A DNA stretch of 64,000 nucleotides from Hoylesella timonensis 4401737 = DSM 22865 = JCM 15640 (GCF_000455445.1 NZ_HG417094.1:12834-76833); one strand, 5' to 3'; positions 7,728 through 17,634 are shown, counted from the first letter of the stretch. The notes: generated by a model from the letters alone, not told the origin. Translations and numbers: made by a program.

Positions 7728-10700
7728 TTAAAATAAAATATTCACTCCAAAGTTGAAACTCGGCATCAACGGCATATTGGCATACGCTGTTTCAGGATCC
7801 ATGCCCTCCCATTTCTTAGACTTCCAAATTTTTAGATTGCTTGCAGTCATTCTCAAAGTCATCGCTTTCACATTGATAGATTTGAGCCATGCTTCAGGCA
7901 GACGATAGCTAAGCATTACATTTCGTAAACGTAAAAAGTCGCTACTTGCTACCCGAATATCACTATTGTCGTACATGCTTACCATTCGCACATCTACATC
8001 TCGGCCAATATCATATAAACCCTTTAATTCTTCAGGGAAATCATCGGCTATACGAGTATCATACAAGGCGGGAATATCCGTTTTAGTCTCGTCTCCTTTG
8101 CTACGCCAGCGATTATTGAAGAGGGTAGACACGTTTTGTGTGGGGTCGAAAGCCTTGCTTGCATCTTTGTATATAGATGGTAGTCGGCGCTTGCCTCCTA
8201 ACTGATAAGAAAATCCAACACTAAGGCTCAGATTTTTCTTAAAGGTTAAGCGGGTGTCGAAACCTCCTGAAAGTCGTGGATAAATACTTCCCGATGCTAC
8301 GAGTTCCATTACTTGATAATCGCCTTCGTGAACTTTTCTTCCATCTTTGGTATAGAATAATGGATATCCATTATCTGGTGATAATCCTGCAAAACGGAAA
8401 GAGTAAATAGTACCTAAAGGTTGACCTATCGTTGCCACATTGCCACGTAACATCGCTTCGTAGGTCTCTTTCTCAGACAGTGCTGCGTCGTAGGCGTACC
8501 GTACCTCATTTGAATTATGACTGAAGTTATATGAAACGTTCCATTCCACGTTTTTATTTCTAATAGCATCCAAACTGATAACGCCCTCAAGTCCTTCGTT
8601 AATCGCCTCACCGGCATTCATAAACATAAACAGTCTGCCAGTTGATGGTGAAACTTGCATATCAGTAATCAAATCTGATGTTTTCTTCTTATAGTAATCC
8701 ACCGTAAACGTAAGCCTGCGTTGCCAGAAAGAAGCATCCAAGCCAATATTATATGAACGAGTCTTCTCCCAGCGTAAATCAGGATTTGGCAGGTGTCGAA
8801 TGTATCCAGAACGCAAACCTGTGATATCATCAATCCGGCCCATTTGAGCTATTAAATAAGGTGAAGAGTCATCGTGTATGTTACCTTGCAATCCGTAAGA
8901 AGCGCGGATAGAAAGATTATCAATCATCTTAACGTTCTTCATAAACGCTTCGTTAGAGATAAACCACTTGCCCGCAACCGACCAAGTTGGTAACCAACGG
9001 TATTTAGGATTGCTACCAAATTTGTTGGCTCCATCGGAACGAATGTTTGCATTGAATACATACCGATTATCGAAAGTATAGCTTGCAGTACCAAAGTACG
9101 AAGCTATTTGTGTAACTCTATCTGTTAATCTTGGATTGAACATGCCACCTACCATCAAAGCATTATATCGTTTGGTATAAGCAGGCGACACGGATTGTCC
9201 ATAAGTTGGGTCCCAACCATAAGAGAGTTGAGAGGAACCACTGTATTTGTCCGAACGTATTTCAATACCTCCAAACAAATTTATCTCATGCTTATCCGAA
9301 TATACTTGAATATAGTTCAGGGTGTTACGCCACGAATAAGAATGCTTTGAAGTGTTGGCTTCATTCAAAATTCCGCCCACAGGTAAGGGTGAATTGTCAA
9401 ATTGTGTACTTCCTCGATCGTATGCACCATAGTTATAACCTCTGACTTTTCCCACTTCGTAAGAATGTTCGTTGGCGAATTTTTTACTGCGTGTATTTCC
9501 CCAATAGCTGGAGAAAGTAGAGGTGTACTTTAAGCCATTTAGTAAATGGGCATTCAAGTTGATTAATCCTCCCAGTCTGCGAATATTGGTTTCCATTCCT
9601 GTTGTAGCTAATTCGTTAAGGATATTAAAATCAATCTCGTTCGAAAAAGAACTTTTGGAATAGTAATATAATTCATCATGGTTGTATAATGGGAGAGAAC
9701 GTGAAGTGTTAAAAGCATACGAGAAAGGATTAACACCGTAAAAGCCTTCGTTGGTTTGATTGCTTAAATCAAATTTTACATCCACATCAAATATGCGGTT
9801 AATCTTTACGAATACTTTACTTAGGCCTGTAAAGCGATTACTCTCCGAACCTTTGGCAATACCAGGAGCGTCGTTATAACTCAAAGAGGCATAATAATGT
9901 ACCCTACTTGTACCACCGTTGAGTGACACATTATGGCTCTGGCTCAATGTTTCGCGGAACAAATGCTTAAACCAATTGGTGTTCATTGTTTCATATCGCT
10001 GAACTTCTGATGCAAACTGTTTGTGCGTTATTTTCCGTTTCAAATAGCGTTGCAAAGCTCCCTCGTAGCTTTCATCTGTAGGGACACGAGGGTATTGTAA
10101 GCGAGCATCATAAATATCTTTAGATAATTGCACACGCTCTTGAGAATTCATCAAATCAAACATACCATAAGTAGGACGAGTACTCATATTTAAGTTCATG
10201 TCATAGGTAATTGTCGGAGCCATGACTCTACCTTTTTTCGTCGTTACAACAATTACACCATTGGCAGCCTTCACACCATAAATTGCGGTGGCAGAAGCAT
10301 CTTTAAGCACACTGATAGATTCTATGTCTTGAGGACTCAAACCTGAAATGCTGTTACCAATCAAATAAGAAGCATCGGGACTGTTCAAATCAGAAACTGA
10401 AAAAGGAACAGTTTCTGACATAATAACTCCGTCTACCACCCAAACAGGTGCTTTATTTCCGTTAATTGTAGAGTTACCACGGATGCGAATGACAGGTGTA
10501 CTGCTGGGTTCCCCCGACTGCAACATCACAGACATGCCTGGTATCTTGCCTTGTAGCATTTGGTCTAAGCTCATGGCGGATGGCGTAAACACATCTTTCA
10601 TTTTCACCGTTGATATGGCGGCGGCTGATTCTCTACGACTCAAGTTTTGGTAACCTGTCACCACCACTTCTTCAATCGCTTTCGAGTCATCCTCCATCAC

Positions 10701-11003
10701 AACAATCTTGAGTAATCCATCTCTTAACGTTTCGGTTACACTTTTCATACCCAAGTACGAAAAAATGAAATCTCGTTTCTCTTGTCCTTTGGCTTCAAAC
10801 CTAAATTCCCCATCTACATTGGTAACAACGCCTTGTTTCGCATCGACTGGTCTTACTGACACTCCGATTATTGGCATGCCTTGCTGATCGACCACCTTTC
10901 CAATAAAGAATCCTGATGTTTGCGCATGAGAAAAAATGCTGAACGTAAGGCACAAAAGCAATAAGCTAATACCCCGAAGCCTAAAACATGTTGTATGTTC
11001 CAT
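7728..11003 (-). CDS. SusC/RagA-family TonB-dependent outer-membrane transporter
   Basis: The start is placed at ATG 11003 because it begins a clean signal peptide (FRLRGISLLLLCLTFSIFSHAQ); the upstream ATG at 11033 adds a charged tail. The product is 1091 residues. A carboxypeptidase-like regulatory domain (GKVVDQQGMPIIGVSV) comes first. A TonB plug follows with VWVVDGVIM and SVLKDASATAIYGVKAANGVI, then a large beta barrel ending in an aromatic-rich strand (FGVNILF). It has no STN domain, unlike the two other SusC genes here, so it is probably not coupled to an ECF sigma/FecR relay. It heads the operon that runs down to 1477. Confidence 0.95.
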   Translation of the reverse strand: MEHTTCFRLRGISLLLLCLTFSIFSHAQTSGFFIGKVVDQQGMPIIGVSVRPVDAKQGVVTNVDGEFRFEAKGQEKRDFIFSYLGMKSVTETLRDGLLKIVVMEDDSKAIEEVVVTGYQNLSRRESAAAISTVKMKDVFTPSAMSLDQMLQGKIPGMSVMLQSGEPSSTPVIRIRGNSTINGNKAPVWVVDGVIMSETVPFSVSDLNSPDASYLIGNSISGLSPQDIESISVLKDASATAIYGVKAANGVIVVTTKKGRVMAPTITYDMNLNMSTRPTYGMFDLMNSQERVQLSKDIYDARLQYPRVPTDESYEGALQRYLKRKITHKQFASEVQRYETMNTNWFKHLFRETLSQSHNVSLNGGTSRVHYYASLSYNDAPGIAKGSESNRFTGLSKVFVKINRIFDVDVKFDLSNQTNEGFYGVNPFSYAFNTSRSLPLYNHDELYYYSKSSFSNEIDFNILNELATTGMETNIRRLGGLINLNAHLLNGLKYTSTFSSYWGNTRSKKFANEHSYEVGKVRGYNYGAYDRGSTQFDNSPLPVGGILNEANTSKHSYSWRNTLNYIQVYSDKHEINLFGGIEIRSDKYSGSSQLSYGWDPTYGQSVSPAYTKRYNALMVGGMFNPRLTDRVTQIASYFGTASYTFDNRYVFNANIRSDGANKFGSNPKYRWLPTWSVAGKWFISNEAFMKNVKMIDNLSIRASYGLQGNIHDDSSPYLIAQMGRIDDITGLRSGYIRHLPNPDLRWEKTRSYNIGLDASFWQRRLTFTVDYYKKKTSDLITDMQVSPSTGRLFMFMNAGEAINEGLEGVISLDAIRNKNVEWNVSYNFSHNSNEVRYAYDAALSEKETYEAMLRGNVATIGQPLGTIYSFRFAGLSPDNGYPLFYTKDGRKVHEGDYQVMELVASGSIYPRLSGGFDTRLTFKKNLSLSVGFSYQLGGKRRLPSIYKDASKAFDPTQNVSTLFNNRWRSKGDETKTDIPALYDTRIADDFPEELKGLYDIGRDVDVRMVSMYDNSDIRVASSDFLRLRNVMLSYRLPEAWLKSINVKAMTLRMTASNLKIWKSKKWEGMDPETAYANMPLMPSFNFGVNILF

Positions 11004-11400
11004 ACTTTTTCTTTTTTTATTGTTTCGGTACAATGATTATTTGTTAATATATTAAGATAATTTATCAAATGAGCACGAATACTTTTTTATGGTATTCAAT
11101 AAATCTTAAAGTTTACTTTGTTCACAAAGATAAGTAAATATAATGAATTAAAGACAAAATAGAAAAGAAATTAAGGAAGAAGATATAAAAATATTTGTAT
11201 ATTTTCAACTTTTCTAACAAAAATGATGCTAAGATGGAAAGTAAGAATGAAACAAAGAATACGATTATATCGTTCTTAGAATTAAACAAGATTAACAATT
11301 TTGGGCGCTTGACCATGCATGAATAAGCGCAACTTATCGCCATACTACCATTAACTCATGTTATCTATAAAAGGATAGCTTGTATACAGAGAAAAAAGCC
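11004..11400. other. AT-rich intergenic region upstream of the SusC operon
   Basis: This stretch contains the probable promoter and leader (about 115 bases) of the SusC operon on the minus strand. An open frame of 73 codons at 11122-11343 (minus) is AT-rich, overlaps that promoter and has no recognisable family, so I do not call it a gene. Confidence 0.5.
11125..11158 (-). promoter_or_regulatory. Probable Bacteroidetes-type promoter of the SusC operon
   Basis: On the minus strand TATCTTTG (11125-11132) is preceded by TTTG (11155-11158) with a 22-base spacer, slightly longer than the usual 19-21. Transcription would start near 11119, about 115 bases before the chosen SusC start. Confidence 0.45.
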
Positions 11401-12639
11401 TTATATGAAGAGCGCAGCATATAACAGATATCCCCAATGTGCGGCAAGCGCAGCTGCAAGTCCTCCGATAGTATGAGAAACAATGGCCTTAGAGGTAAGT
11501 TCCCGATAGCCAATGGTGTCAAGCATTGCTGTATGTGTACTAAGGAAACCGCTCCAACACATTCCAATACCAGTGAATACAGCTATGGCATTGCCATCCA
11601 GCCACCCTTGTGACATAAAGTTGGGCACTAAGCTCAATGCAGCACCAACTGCTCCGAGCGCAGTGATAGGGAAGGCAATCTGGTGTGGGTCTGAAAATCC
11701 AAAGAGCGGATTTAGTAGCCAATCTAATTTGTTTGCAATGGCTGGTAAAATGGCAATTCCCTCATAAGCTTTGCCTGTGAAATTGCCTTCTGCACTGGCT
11801 CCAAACGTGAGTATCATTACTAACGTAGAAATAATAAGCACACCGGGGATGATGGAAACACCAACGTCGACGCCCGATTTTCCTCCGTCTAACAGAGAAT
11901 TGAGTATGCGCAGAAACACCGATGTTTCTTCACGGTGTAACTGACGAATGGGTTGCTGGCGAAACTTCTCTCCATCCAAAGCTTCTTCGGAACGATATTG
12001 CGGATAAGCTTTGAGTACAAAGTGTTGCATGAGCCTTGTTGAGACTACGCACCCAATGCAGGCGCCTGTAAAACCAATGAGGGGTTCCACGAAATAACCG
12101 TTGCCTAACATGAAGACGATGACAATGAGCCCCATGCCAAACGCTGTGCCGAAATTGGTGAGCGAAATATACTGATACTTTTTGAAATAACTACCGAAAT
12201 GCTTGTCTTGTGCCAAAGTGATAATGGCAGGATTGTCGGAGAGAAACGTTAATACCGCTCCAAGTGAAGCCACTCCTGGCAGTCTGAACACGGGTTTCAT
12301 CAATGGTCGCAAGACTCGTTCTATTAAGTCTACAACTCCAAACTCAACAAATAGCTTCCCTAAGGCACCTGTCAACACACAGATGCCCATGAGATAAAAG
12401 CAGGTGTTGAGCAACAAGTCGTGAGCCGTGTGCATAATGGTGTTGAGCATGTTAGCCACTCCCATAATGCTTGCTATTCCTCCAAACAGTCCAGTGATGA
12501 TAAGCAGACATATAATCCCCTTTGGCATTCTTTTCTTTTTCTTATCATTGCTCCTGTCTGTTGTTTGCTGTTGGGGCAATTCATCCTGTGTAGAGACAGT
12601 TTCTCTCTTGACCTCTGTATTATTCACTTTGTTTGTCAT
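11401..12639 (-). CDS. Nucleoside-recognition (Gate) domain membrane protein, YjiH-like
   Basis: The 412-residue protein has a charged cytoplasmic N-terminus of about 40 residues (KKKKRMPKG) and then around ten hydrophobic segments. Two Gate-type halves are visible, with FLSDNPAIITLA and FGTAFGMGLIVIVFMLGNGYF in the first half and SQGWLDGNAIAVFTGIGMCW in the second. Such nucleoside-recognition domain proteins are inner-membrane proteins related to concentrative nucleoside transporters. The substrate of this subgroup is not established. It lies downstream of the GH20 gene, separated by 327 bases that contain a hairpin, so it may have its own promoter. Confidence 0.82.
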   Translation of the reverse strand: MTNKVNNTEVKRETVSTQDELPQQQTTDRSNDKKKKRMPKGIICLLIITGLFGGIASIMGVANMLNTIMHTAHDLLLNTCFYLMGICVLTGALGKLFVEFGVVDLIERVLRPLMKPVFRLPGVASLGAVLTFLSDNPAIITLAQDKHFGSYFKKYQYISLTNFGTAFGMGLIVIVFMLGNGYFVEPLIGFTGACIGCVVSTRLMQHFVLKAYPQYRSEEALDGEKFRQQPIRQLHREETSVFLRILNSLLDGGKSGVDVGVSIIPGVLIISTLVMILTFGASAEGNFTGKAYEGIAILPAIANKLDWLLNPLFGFSDPHQIAFPITALGAVGAALSLVPNFMSQGWLDGNAIAVFTGIGMCWSGFLSTHTAMLDTIGYRELTSKAIVSHTIGGLAAALAAHWGYLLYAALFI

Positions 12640-12966
12640 TAAGGTTCGTAATCGTGTGTATCTTTTACTCTCATTATTGAAAGATATCTGTAAACGCCAC
12701 CATTCTATGAGGTTGGAGCCGTGGCGTTTTCAGATATTGCTTTCATATAATGGTTCTATATTTGCGACTTCATTTGTATTTTGCTGGCAAATTTAAGATT
12801 TTTATTAGTATCTATCTTATTTCTGACTTTATTTTTTGTTCATCATTGATATTTTCTGATTCGATAATGACATTTCAATTGTTTTATCAATGTTTGCCAA
12901 ATATCTTTTATGAATCATGCTGCCAATAGTCACAAGGCTTACAAAAAGAGCACTGCAACTTTTGGT
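12640..12966. other. Intergenic region with a 9-bp stem hairpin
   Basis: AAACGCCAC (12692-12700) and GTGGCGTTT (12721-12729) form a perfect 9-bp stem with a 20-base loop. Short T-runs occur on both sides, so the hairpin could terminate the GH20 transcript or lie in the leader of the Gate-protein gene. I see no gene in this stretch. Confidence 0.5.
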
Positions 12967-14916
12967 TTATTGCAAGCTTTCTACTTTTAAGTGGGTTATC
13001 TTGCTATTGAAACTGCCTGTCTGTAACAGAGGGAAGACAAGTGTACGAATGTAATAAAGGTCTCCTCGCTTTCCAAAATTAATTTTCTTAACATTCAGTT
13101 CACTCACTAATTTGCCATTGACGAAAAGACTTGTTTGCTCACGATTTCCTTCTATCATCACTTGCGCCTTTGCATGTGGAAAGAATTGATAACCAAATGT
13201 GTTCAGATAGCCGTCTCTACTAAATCCTAACAGTCCAGAGATGGGGTCAGATAAGTAAAATTTGGCATTTGGTGAGCTAAACAAGACCGTTCCCGGAGCT
13301 TCCTCGGCTGCTTCAATATGAAAAGAAATTCGGTAGTTCCAGCCTATCTGTTCTATTGCGTTGCGCTCGTTAGGCGTCACCACATCTTTAGTCAGTACGA
13401 CACCCGGTTGGTATCGCCCAGCATAGTTTACGCCAGGAGCTTCGCTAAGTTGTTTCTTTTTGTCTGTAAAGTAGGCGTAATCAAAGGAAGGCTTTGCACC
13501 TGTCCACATTTTCGTAGACAACGTTTGCAGTGCTGGCATCACTCTATAATGCACGTCTTGTGGACTAATACCATTGCCAACAATATCGTTCCACACCGCA
13601 AACATTCCTCCTTTTATTTTGGGATGACGCTCTGGGAATATCACATCATTGATATTGGCTGGTGTCCACTGCTTATACAGATGTTCGGTATTAAGATAAT
13701 CGTAATAGTAGCCTGCCTTTGGTACAATGTACAAGTAACGGTCTGGAATGCTCACTAAATCGTATCCAAGGTCAATCATTTCCTTTGGTTGCGAATAATC
13801 GTTGGACCATGCGTACATGAGTACATCTTTCACTTTTATAGGAGTCTTTCCTTTTGCGTGCGTTTGTTGTCCCCATACCAAAGCTTGTTTGCCAAAACTC
13901 TCCACATATTTTATATATCTATCGGTAAAATATCTGAATTTCTCTACCACAGCTTGGTCTTTATTCGAATATTCATCGGTGCCAATGTGTACACGCTTCC
14001 CACGAAAAACGGGGTCAACACCTCCTAAATATTCTTTGAACAACCCATCTAAGAATGTATATGTTTCGGGATTAAAAAGGTCTAAGTGATCCATGTCATA
14101 TTCCTTGCTGGCTATCTCTGGTTTGTAATGTGTAAACGCCAACGAATGAGCTGGGACATCAATTTCTGGAATAATCTCGACATGAAGACTATCAGCGAGT
14201 TTCTGTAACTCGATAAATCCTTTTTTTGTGTAATAACCATCACGAGCGGTAAGTCCTGGATAAGTATCACATTCCAATCTAAAAGCGGCTTGCGTTTTAT
14301 TCCAGTCGTTATCGAAAAACTGTTTGAAACCATTGTCATTCAAATGAATATGCAGCGCATTCATTTTATAATAAGCCATGATTTTAACATATTCCCGAAG
14401 CATATCTATAGGAAAGAACTTGCGCCCACAGTCAATCATCAACCCACGGAACGGATAGTCTGGTGCGTCGGTGATAGTGCCGCATGGTAAAGAACCTTTG
14501 TTTTGTTCAGACAATTGGAGCAATGTACGAGTACCCCAATACAGCCCCTGCACCGTCGGCGCAATTATTTTAATGCTGGAGCCAATAACCATTGTATAAG
14601 ATTCGGGGTTCGCTTTCTTGTTTTTCTTTACAACTAATTCTATATTTCCTACTTTATTTTTCCCCTTCAGAACGTTTAATCTCTGACCAAACATCTGTTG
14701 GTAATCGCTTGATAGTTGTGTGGCTATTTGCTGAACCCCTGTCTCATTACTTCGATAAGTAATACACGTTTGTGACTTTATGGCAAAAGAACCACTTCCT
14801 CCTTTCCATGTTTTAATTTCTGGAATGGTAAAAGGTTTTTCGTTTGTAACTGAATAAATGTTGTTGCAGATGCTCAGCAATAAGAGCAGTAGTAAAGTTT
14901 TAAGTTGTGTTCTCAT
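12967..14916 (-). CDS. Beta-N-acetylhexosaminidase, glycoside hydrolase family 20
   Basis: The 649-residue protein has a signal peptide (MRTQLKTLLLLLLLSICNNIYS). A GH20 N-terminal alpha/beta domain (about 30-145) precedes the catalytic barrel (about 150-480). The catalytic Asp-Glu pair is visible as HIGTDEY (Asp314-Glu315). Other GH20 motifs are IDCGRKFFPIDMLREY, NALHIHLND and EIIPEIDVPAHS. A C-terminal beta-sandwich follows (about 500-649) with a LamG-like segment. GH20 enzymes remove terminal GlcNAc or GalNAc from glycans through substrate-assisted catalysis. It lies 35 bases after dusB on the same strand and may be co-transcribed. Its substrate fits the GH85, GH29 and GH92 genes further along. 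Confidence 0.94.
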   Translation of the reverse strand: MRTQLKTLLLLLLLSICNNIYSVTNEKPFTIPEIKTWKGGSGSFAIKSQTCITYRSNETGVQQIATQLSSDYQQMFGQRLNVLKGKNKVGNIELVVKKNKKANPESYTMVIGSSIKIIAPTVQGLYWGTRTLLQLSEQNKGSLPCGTITDAPDYPFRGLMIDCGRKFFPIDMLREYVKIMAYYKMNALHIHLNDNGFKQFFDNDWNKTQAAFRLECDTYPGLTARDGYYTKKGFIELQKLADSLHVEIIPEIDVPAHSLAFTHYKPEIASKEYDMDHLDLFNPETYTFLDGLFKEYLGGVDPVFRGKRVHIGTDEYSNKDQAVVEKFRYFTDRYIKYVESFGKQALVWGQQTHAKGKTPIKVKDVLMYAWSNDYSQPKEMIDLGYDLVSIPDRYLYIVPKAGYYYDYLNTEHLYKQWTPANINDVIFPERHPKIKGGMFAVWNDIVGNGISPQDVHYRVMPALQTLSTKMWTGAKPSFDYAYFTDKKKQLSEAPGVNYAGRYQPGVVLTKDVVTPNERNAIEQIGWNYRISFHIEAAEEAPGTVLFSSPNAKFYLSDPISGLLGFSRDGYLNTFGYQFFPHAKAQVMIEGNREQTSLFVNGKLVSELNVKKINFGKRGDLYYIRTLVFPLLQTGSFNSKITHLKVESLQ

Positions 14917-14951
14917 TTTTTTTATCTCTTTCTGTCTTGTTGAATTAGTAA

Positions 14952-15935
14952 TTATTTTACAATTATTTCACGGCATTTTGCAAGGATATCTTCCAGTTCT
15001 TTTACCGTTGTGGCACGTAACATGGCAATTCGTGTCTGCCTAAAGTCGGGTATTCCCTTGAATATTGGACTTGCAGCCAAGTGTCTGCGCGTGTGCAAAA
15101 TGCCACGATATTCGTCAATGCGATCCACGTTGATGTGCAATTGCTCTAACAAGATGTCCAACTTCTTGTTTAGATCAAAGCTTTCATCAATTGGTTTCCC
15201 GTCTAAGTAGTTGCGCATCTCTTTGAATATCCAAGGGCATCCAAACGAGGCGCGTCCCACCATAACACCGTCTACACCGTATGTCTCGAAGGCGTGCTTG
15301 GCTTCTTCTGCAGAGGTGATGTCTCCGTTTCCGATGATAGGAATGTGGATGCGTGGATTCTTTTTCACTTCACCTATCAGCGTCCAGTCTGCTTTTCCTG
15401 TGTACATCTGACTTCGTGTACGTCCATGAATGGTCAGTGCCTGTATGCCACAGTCTTGTAATTGCTCTGCCAGTTCGGTAATAATGAGATGGCTTGCATC
15501 CCATCCCAACCGAGTTTTCACGGTTACGGGAATATGTACAGCCTTTACTACTTCACGTGTGATTTCCAACATCAAGGGAATATTCTGCAACATTCCTGCT
15601 CCTGCTCCTTTTCCTGCAACTTTCTTTACAGGACATCCAAAGTTAAGATCAATGACATCGGGTTTACTTTGTGCTACAATCTGTGCCGCTTCAACCATTG
15701 ATGCCACATCTCTTCCATAAATCTGAATACCCACAGGGCGTTCTTCTTCACAGATAGTGAGCTTGCTGACCGTCGATTTGATGGAACGCACCAATGCTTC
15801 GGCACTCACAAACTCGGTGTACACCATGGATACTCCAAAGCGTTTGCAGAGCAATCTAAATCCTATATCAGTAACATCCTCCATGGGTGCTAAAAATAGA
15901 GGGTACTTTCCTAAATCAATATTTCCTATTCGCAT
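14952..15935 (-). CDS. dusB: tRNA-dihydrouridine synthase (DusB type)
   Basis: The 327-residue protein opens with IDLGKYPLFLAPMEDVTD, the flavin-binding start of Dus proteins. It has the signature DLNFGCPVKKVAGKGAGAGM with the catalytic Cys, and the phosphate-binding segments IIGNGDITSAEEA and GVDGVMVGRASFG. It reduces specific uridines in tRNA D-loops using FMN and NADPH. Length and motifs match the DusB subgroup. It lies between dprA and the GH20 gene, with a 16-bp tandem repeat in the gap to dprA. Confidence 0.95.
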   Translation of the reverse strand: MRIGNIDLGKYPLFLAPMEDVTDIGFRLLCKRFGVSMVYTEFVSAEALVRSIKSTVSKLTICEEERPVGIQIYGRDVASMVEAAQIVAQSKPDVIDLNFGCPVKKVAGKGAGAGMLQNIPLMLEITREVVKAVHIPVTVKTRLGWDASHLIITELAEQLQDCGIQALTIHGRTRSQMYTGKADWTLIGEVKKNPRIHIPIIGNGDITSAEEAKHAFETYGVDGVMVGRASFGCPWIFKEMRNYLDGKPIDESFDLNKKLDILLEQLHINVDRIDEYRGILHTRRHLAASPIFKGIPDFRQTRIAMLRATTVKELEDILAKCREIIVK

Positions 15936-15943
15936 ATTTTAGA

Positions 15944-15975
15944 GTTGACGAGTTCACAAGTTGACGAGTTCACAA
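15944..15975. repeat. Perfect 16-bp tandem direct repeat
   Basis: GTTGACGAGTTCACAA occurs twice head to tail at 15944-15959 and 15960-15975, in the 104-base gap between dprA and dusB. It could be a local slippage repeat or a member of a short intergenic repeat family. Confidence 0.85.
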
Positions 15976-16039
15976 TGCAAGTTTCGGAGAGGGAGGGAAG
16001 CCTGCAGGGAAGCTAAATACGGAATGAAGAGATGAGCAT

Positions 16040-17173
16040 TTACATCATTAACAGATGATACATCCCACCAGGAAGAGCTTTCAAAACACCTTTCATTTCT
16101 AACGAAAACAGAATGGCAGTGAGGTGAGCAATGGGAATGTCTGCTTGTACACTTAGCATGTTTATCTGTAAGTCGTTGTGCTTTTTCAACGCACTGACCA
16201 CTTGTCGCTCTTCTGTTGACAGATCAGGAAACAGTTGTCGCTCAATTCCTACTTGTTGGGCACGCTGCAATTTTACGTCATCATCCCAATTCATGCTCTT
16301 TACAAAGTCATCGGCATTACTAATTAGTCCTGCTACATTGTCGCGAATCAAGTTGTTGCAACCTTCACTGTACTGGCTTCCTACGTTTCCCGGAAAGGCA
16401 AAGACCTCTCGATTGTAAGTTCGAGCCAAGCTTGCTGTGATGAGTCCTCCACCATGTGCGGCACTTTCTACGACCACACAGGCATCAGAAATACCTGCAA
16501 CAATCCGATTGCGTCGTACAAAATTTACTTTGTCGGCATTGGTCTGTGTCAGAAATTCGGTGAGCAATCCTCCTTTTTTCACCATTTCATCGGCTGTTTG
16601 TTTGTGTCGAGCAGGATAAAGATAGTCCACTCCATGGGCAAGTACCCCTACAGTAGGGTAGCCATTTTGCAAAGCTTGTCGATGCGCGATGATGTCAACG
16701 CCATAAGCAAGTCCGCTTATCACCAATAGTTGTGGGCACAGTTGTCTTAGTTCTCTCATGAACCGACGTATCAAATCCTCTCCATAAACCGTATTGCGTC
16801 GAGTTCCTACCACACAAATAACACGGCGTTGGTTCAAATTGATGTTTCCTTTATAGAAGAGCATCAGTGGCGCATCATCACATTGCCTTAATCGTTGAGG
16901 GTAATTCTCATCATTCATGCAGAGCGGCATCACTCCATTTTCCAAATCCCATTGAAGTTCTATCTCGGCACGATGCAGCGGTTCGTCAAGTTGTTGAAGC
17001 GACTGCACCAACTTGGGTGAGGCATCGGGCAAGACGTCTCTAATATTACGTCGATGCTCTATCACTGCTGTGGCAGACCCCAACCGACGATAGAGCTGTA
17101 GCATCCCTGTGAGATGAAAATAATTGATGCGTGTGAGCGCAATGGTATTGATGATTTCTTGCGTGTCCAGCAT
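16040..17173 (-). CDS. dprA: DNA-processing protein DprA
   Basis: The 377-residue protein contains the Rossmann-like DprA domain with VGTRRNTVYGEDL, VISGLAYGVDIIAH and LLTEFL. VVESAAHGGGLITASLA and EVFAFPGNVGS follow. An N-terminal helical region with a helix-hairpin-helix-like feature and a C-terminal winged-helix segment (about 315-377) complete the usual layout. DprA loads RecA on incoming single-stranded DNA during natural transformation. The thioesterase gene ends 2 bases before its start, so the two are co-transcribed. ComF and RecX are encoded elsewhere in this window. Confidence 0.95.
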   Translation of the reverse strand: MLDTQEIINTIALTRINYFHLTGMLQLYRRLGSATAVIEHRRNIRDVLPDASPKLVQSLQQLDEPLHRAEIELQWDLENGVMPLCMNDENYPQRLRQCDDAPLMLFYKGNINLNQRRVICVVGTRRNTVYGEDLIRRFMRELRQLCPQLLVISGLAYGVDIIAHRQALQNGYPTVGVLAHGVDYLYPARHKQTADEMVKKGGLLTEFLTQTNADKVNFVRRNRIVAGISDACVVVESAAHGGGLITASLARTYNREVFAFPGNVGSQYSEGCNNLIRDNVAGLISNADDFVKSMNWDDDVKLQRAQQVGIERQLFPDLSTEERQVVSALKKHNDLQINMLSVQADIPIAHLTAILFSLEMKGVLKALPGGMYHLLMM

Positions 17174-17175
17174 GG

Positions 17176-17574
17176 TTATAAGTATTTGGCAAAGGCTTTA
17201 TCGTAGTCTTCGCTGTGTCCCAATCGCCCATTGATTAAGCACACTAAATCTGCTTGACAAGAGAAACATAGCTTTTCATCTGTTGCTCGATATAGGTCAT
17301 GATAGAACTCATATCTCAACCCTTTCTTTTTCAAAGACAGTCTGGATATAAAGTGGTCATCGCATTTCAGTGGCACTTTATATTCTAACTTCATACGTGC
17401 CACCACTGCATCTACGCCTTCTTCGTGGAGTTTAGCAAAGCTCACGCCCAATGACTTCAAGAACAAATGACGGGTATGTTCTGTGTAGTGAAGATAATTG
17501 GCATTGTTGACGATACCCTGAATGTCGCACTCATAGTCGCGAACTTCCATTTCTGTTTCAAAAATATATTCCAT
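17176..17574 (-). CDS. Acyl-CoA thioesterase, 4-hydroxybenzoyl-CoA thioesterase (hotdog) family
   Basis: The 132-residue protein is the size of a single hotdog domain. The motif VRDYECDIQGIVNNANYLHYTEHTR contains the conserved Asp near D-x-x-G-x-V-N-N, typical of YbgC/4HBT-type thioesterases. It hydrolyses acyl-CoA or acyl-ACP; the exact substrate cannot be read from the sequence. It directly precedes dprA on the same strand with a 2-base gap. Confidence 0.9.
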   Translation of the reverse strand: MEYIFETEMEVRDYECDIQGIVNNANYLHYTEHTRHLFLKSLGVSFAKLHEEGVDAVVARMKLEYKVPLKCDDHFISRLSLKKKGLRYEFYHDLYRATDEKLCFSCQADLVCLINGRLGHSEDYDKAFAKYL

Positions 17575-17634
17575 TTTTTCAAATTCTTTGGTTATAAAAT
17601 AATATTTATAGAAGGCATATAGCCATTGATTCTC

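Noticed and set aside
11122-11343. 73-codon hydrophobic frame on the minus strand
   Set aside because: Very AT-rich, overlaps the probable SusC promoter and matches no family I know.
12428-12796. 122-codon plus-strand frame
   Set aside because: Mostly antisense to the Gate-protein gene, and its end runs through the hairpin region.
13318-13758. 146-codon frame on the plus strand
   Set aside because: Lies wholly antisense to the GH20 gene and has no plausible protein features.
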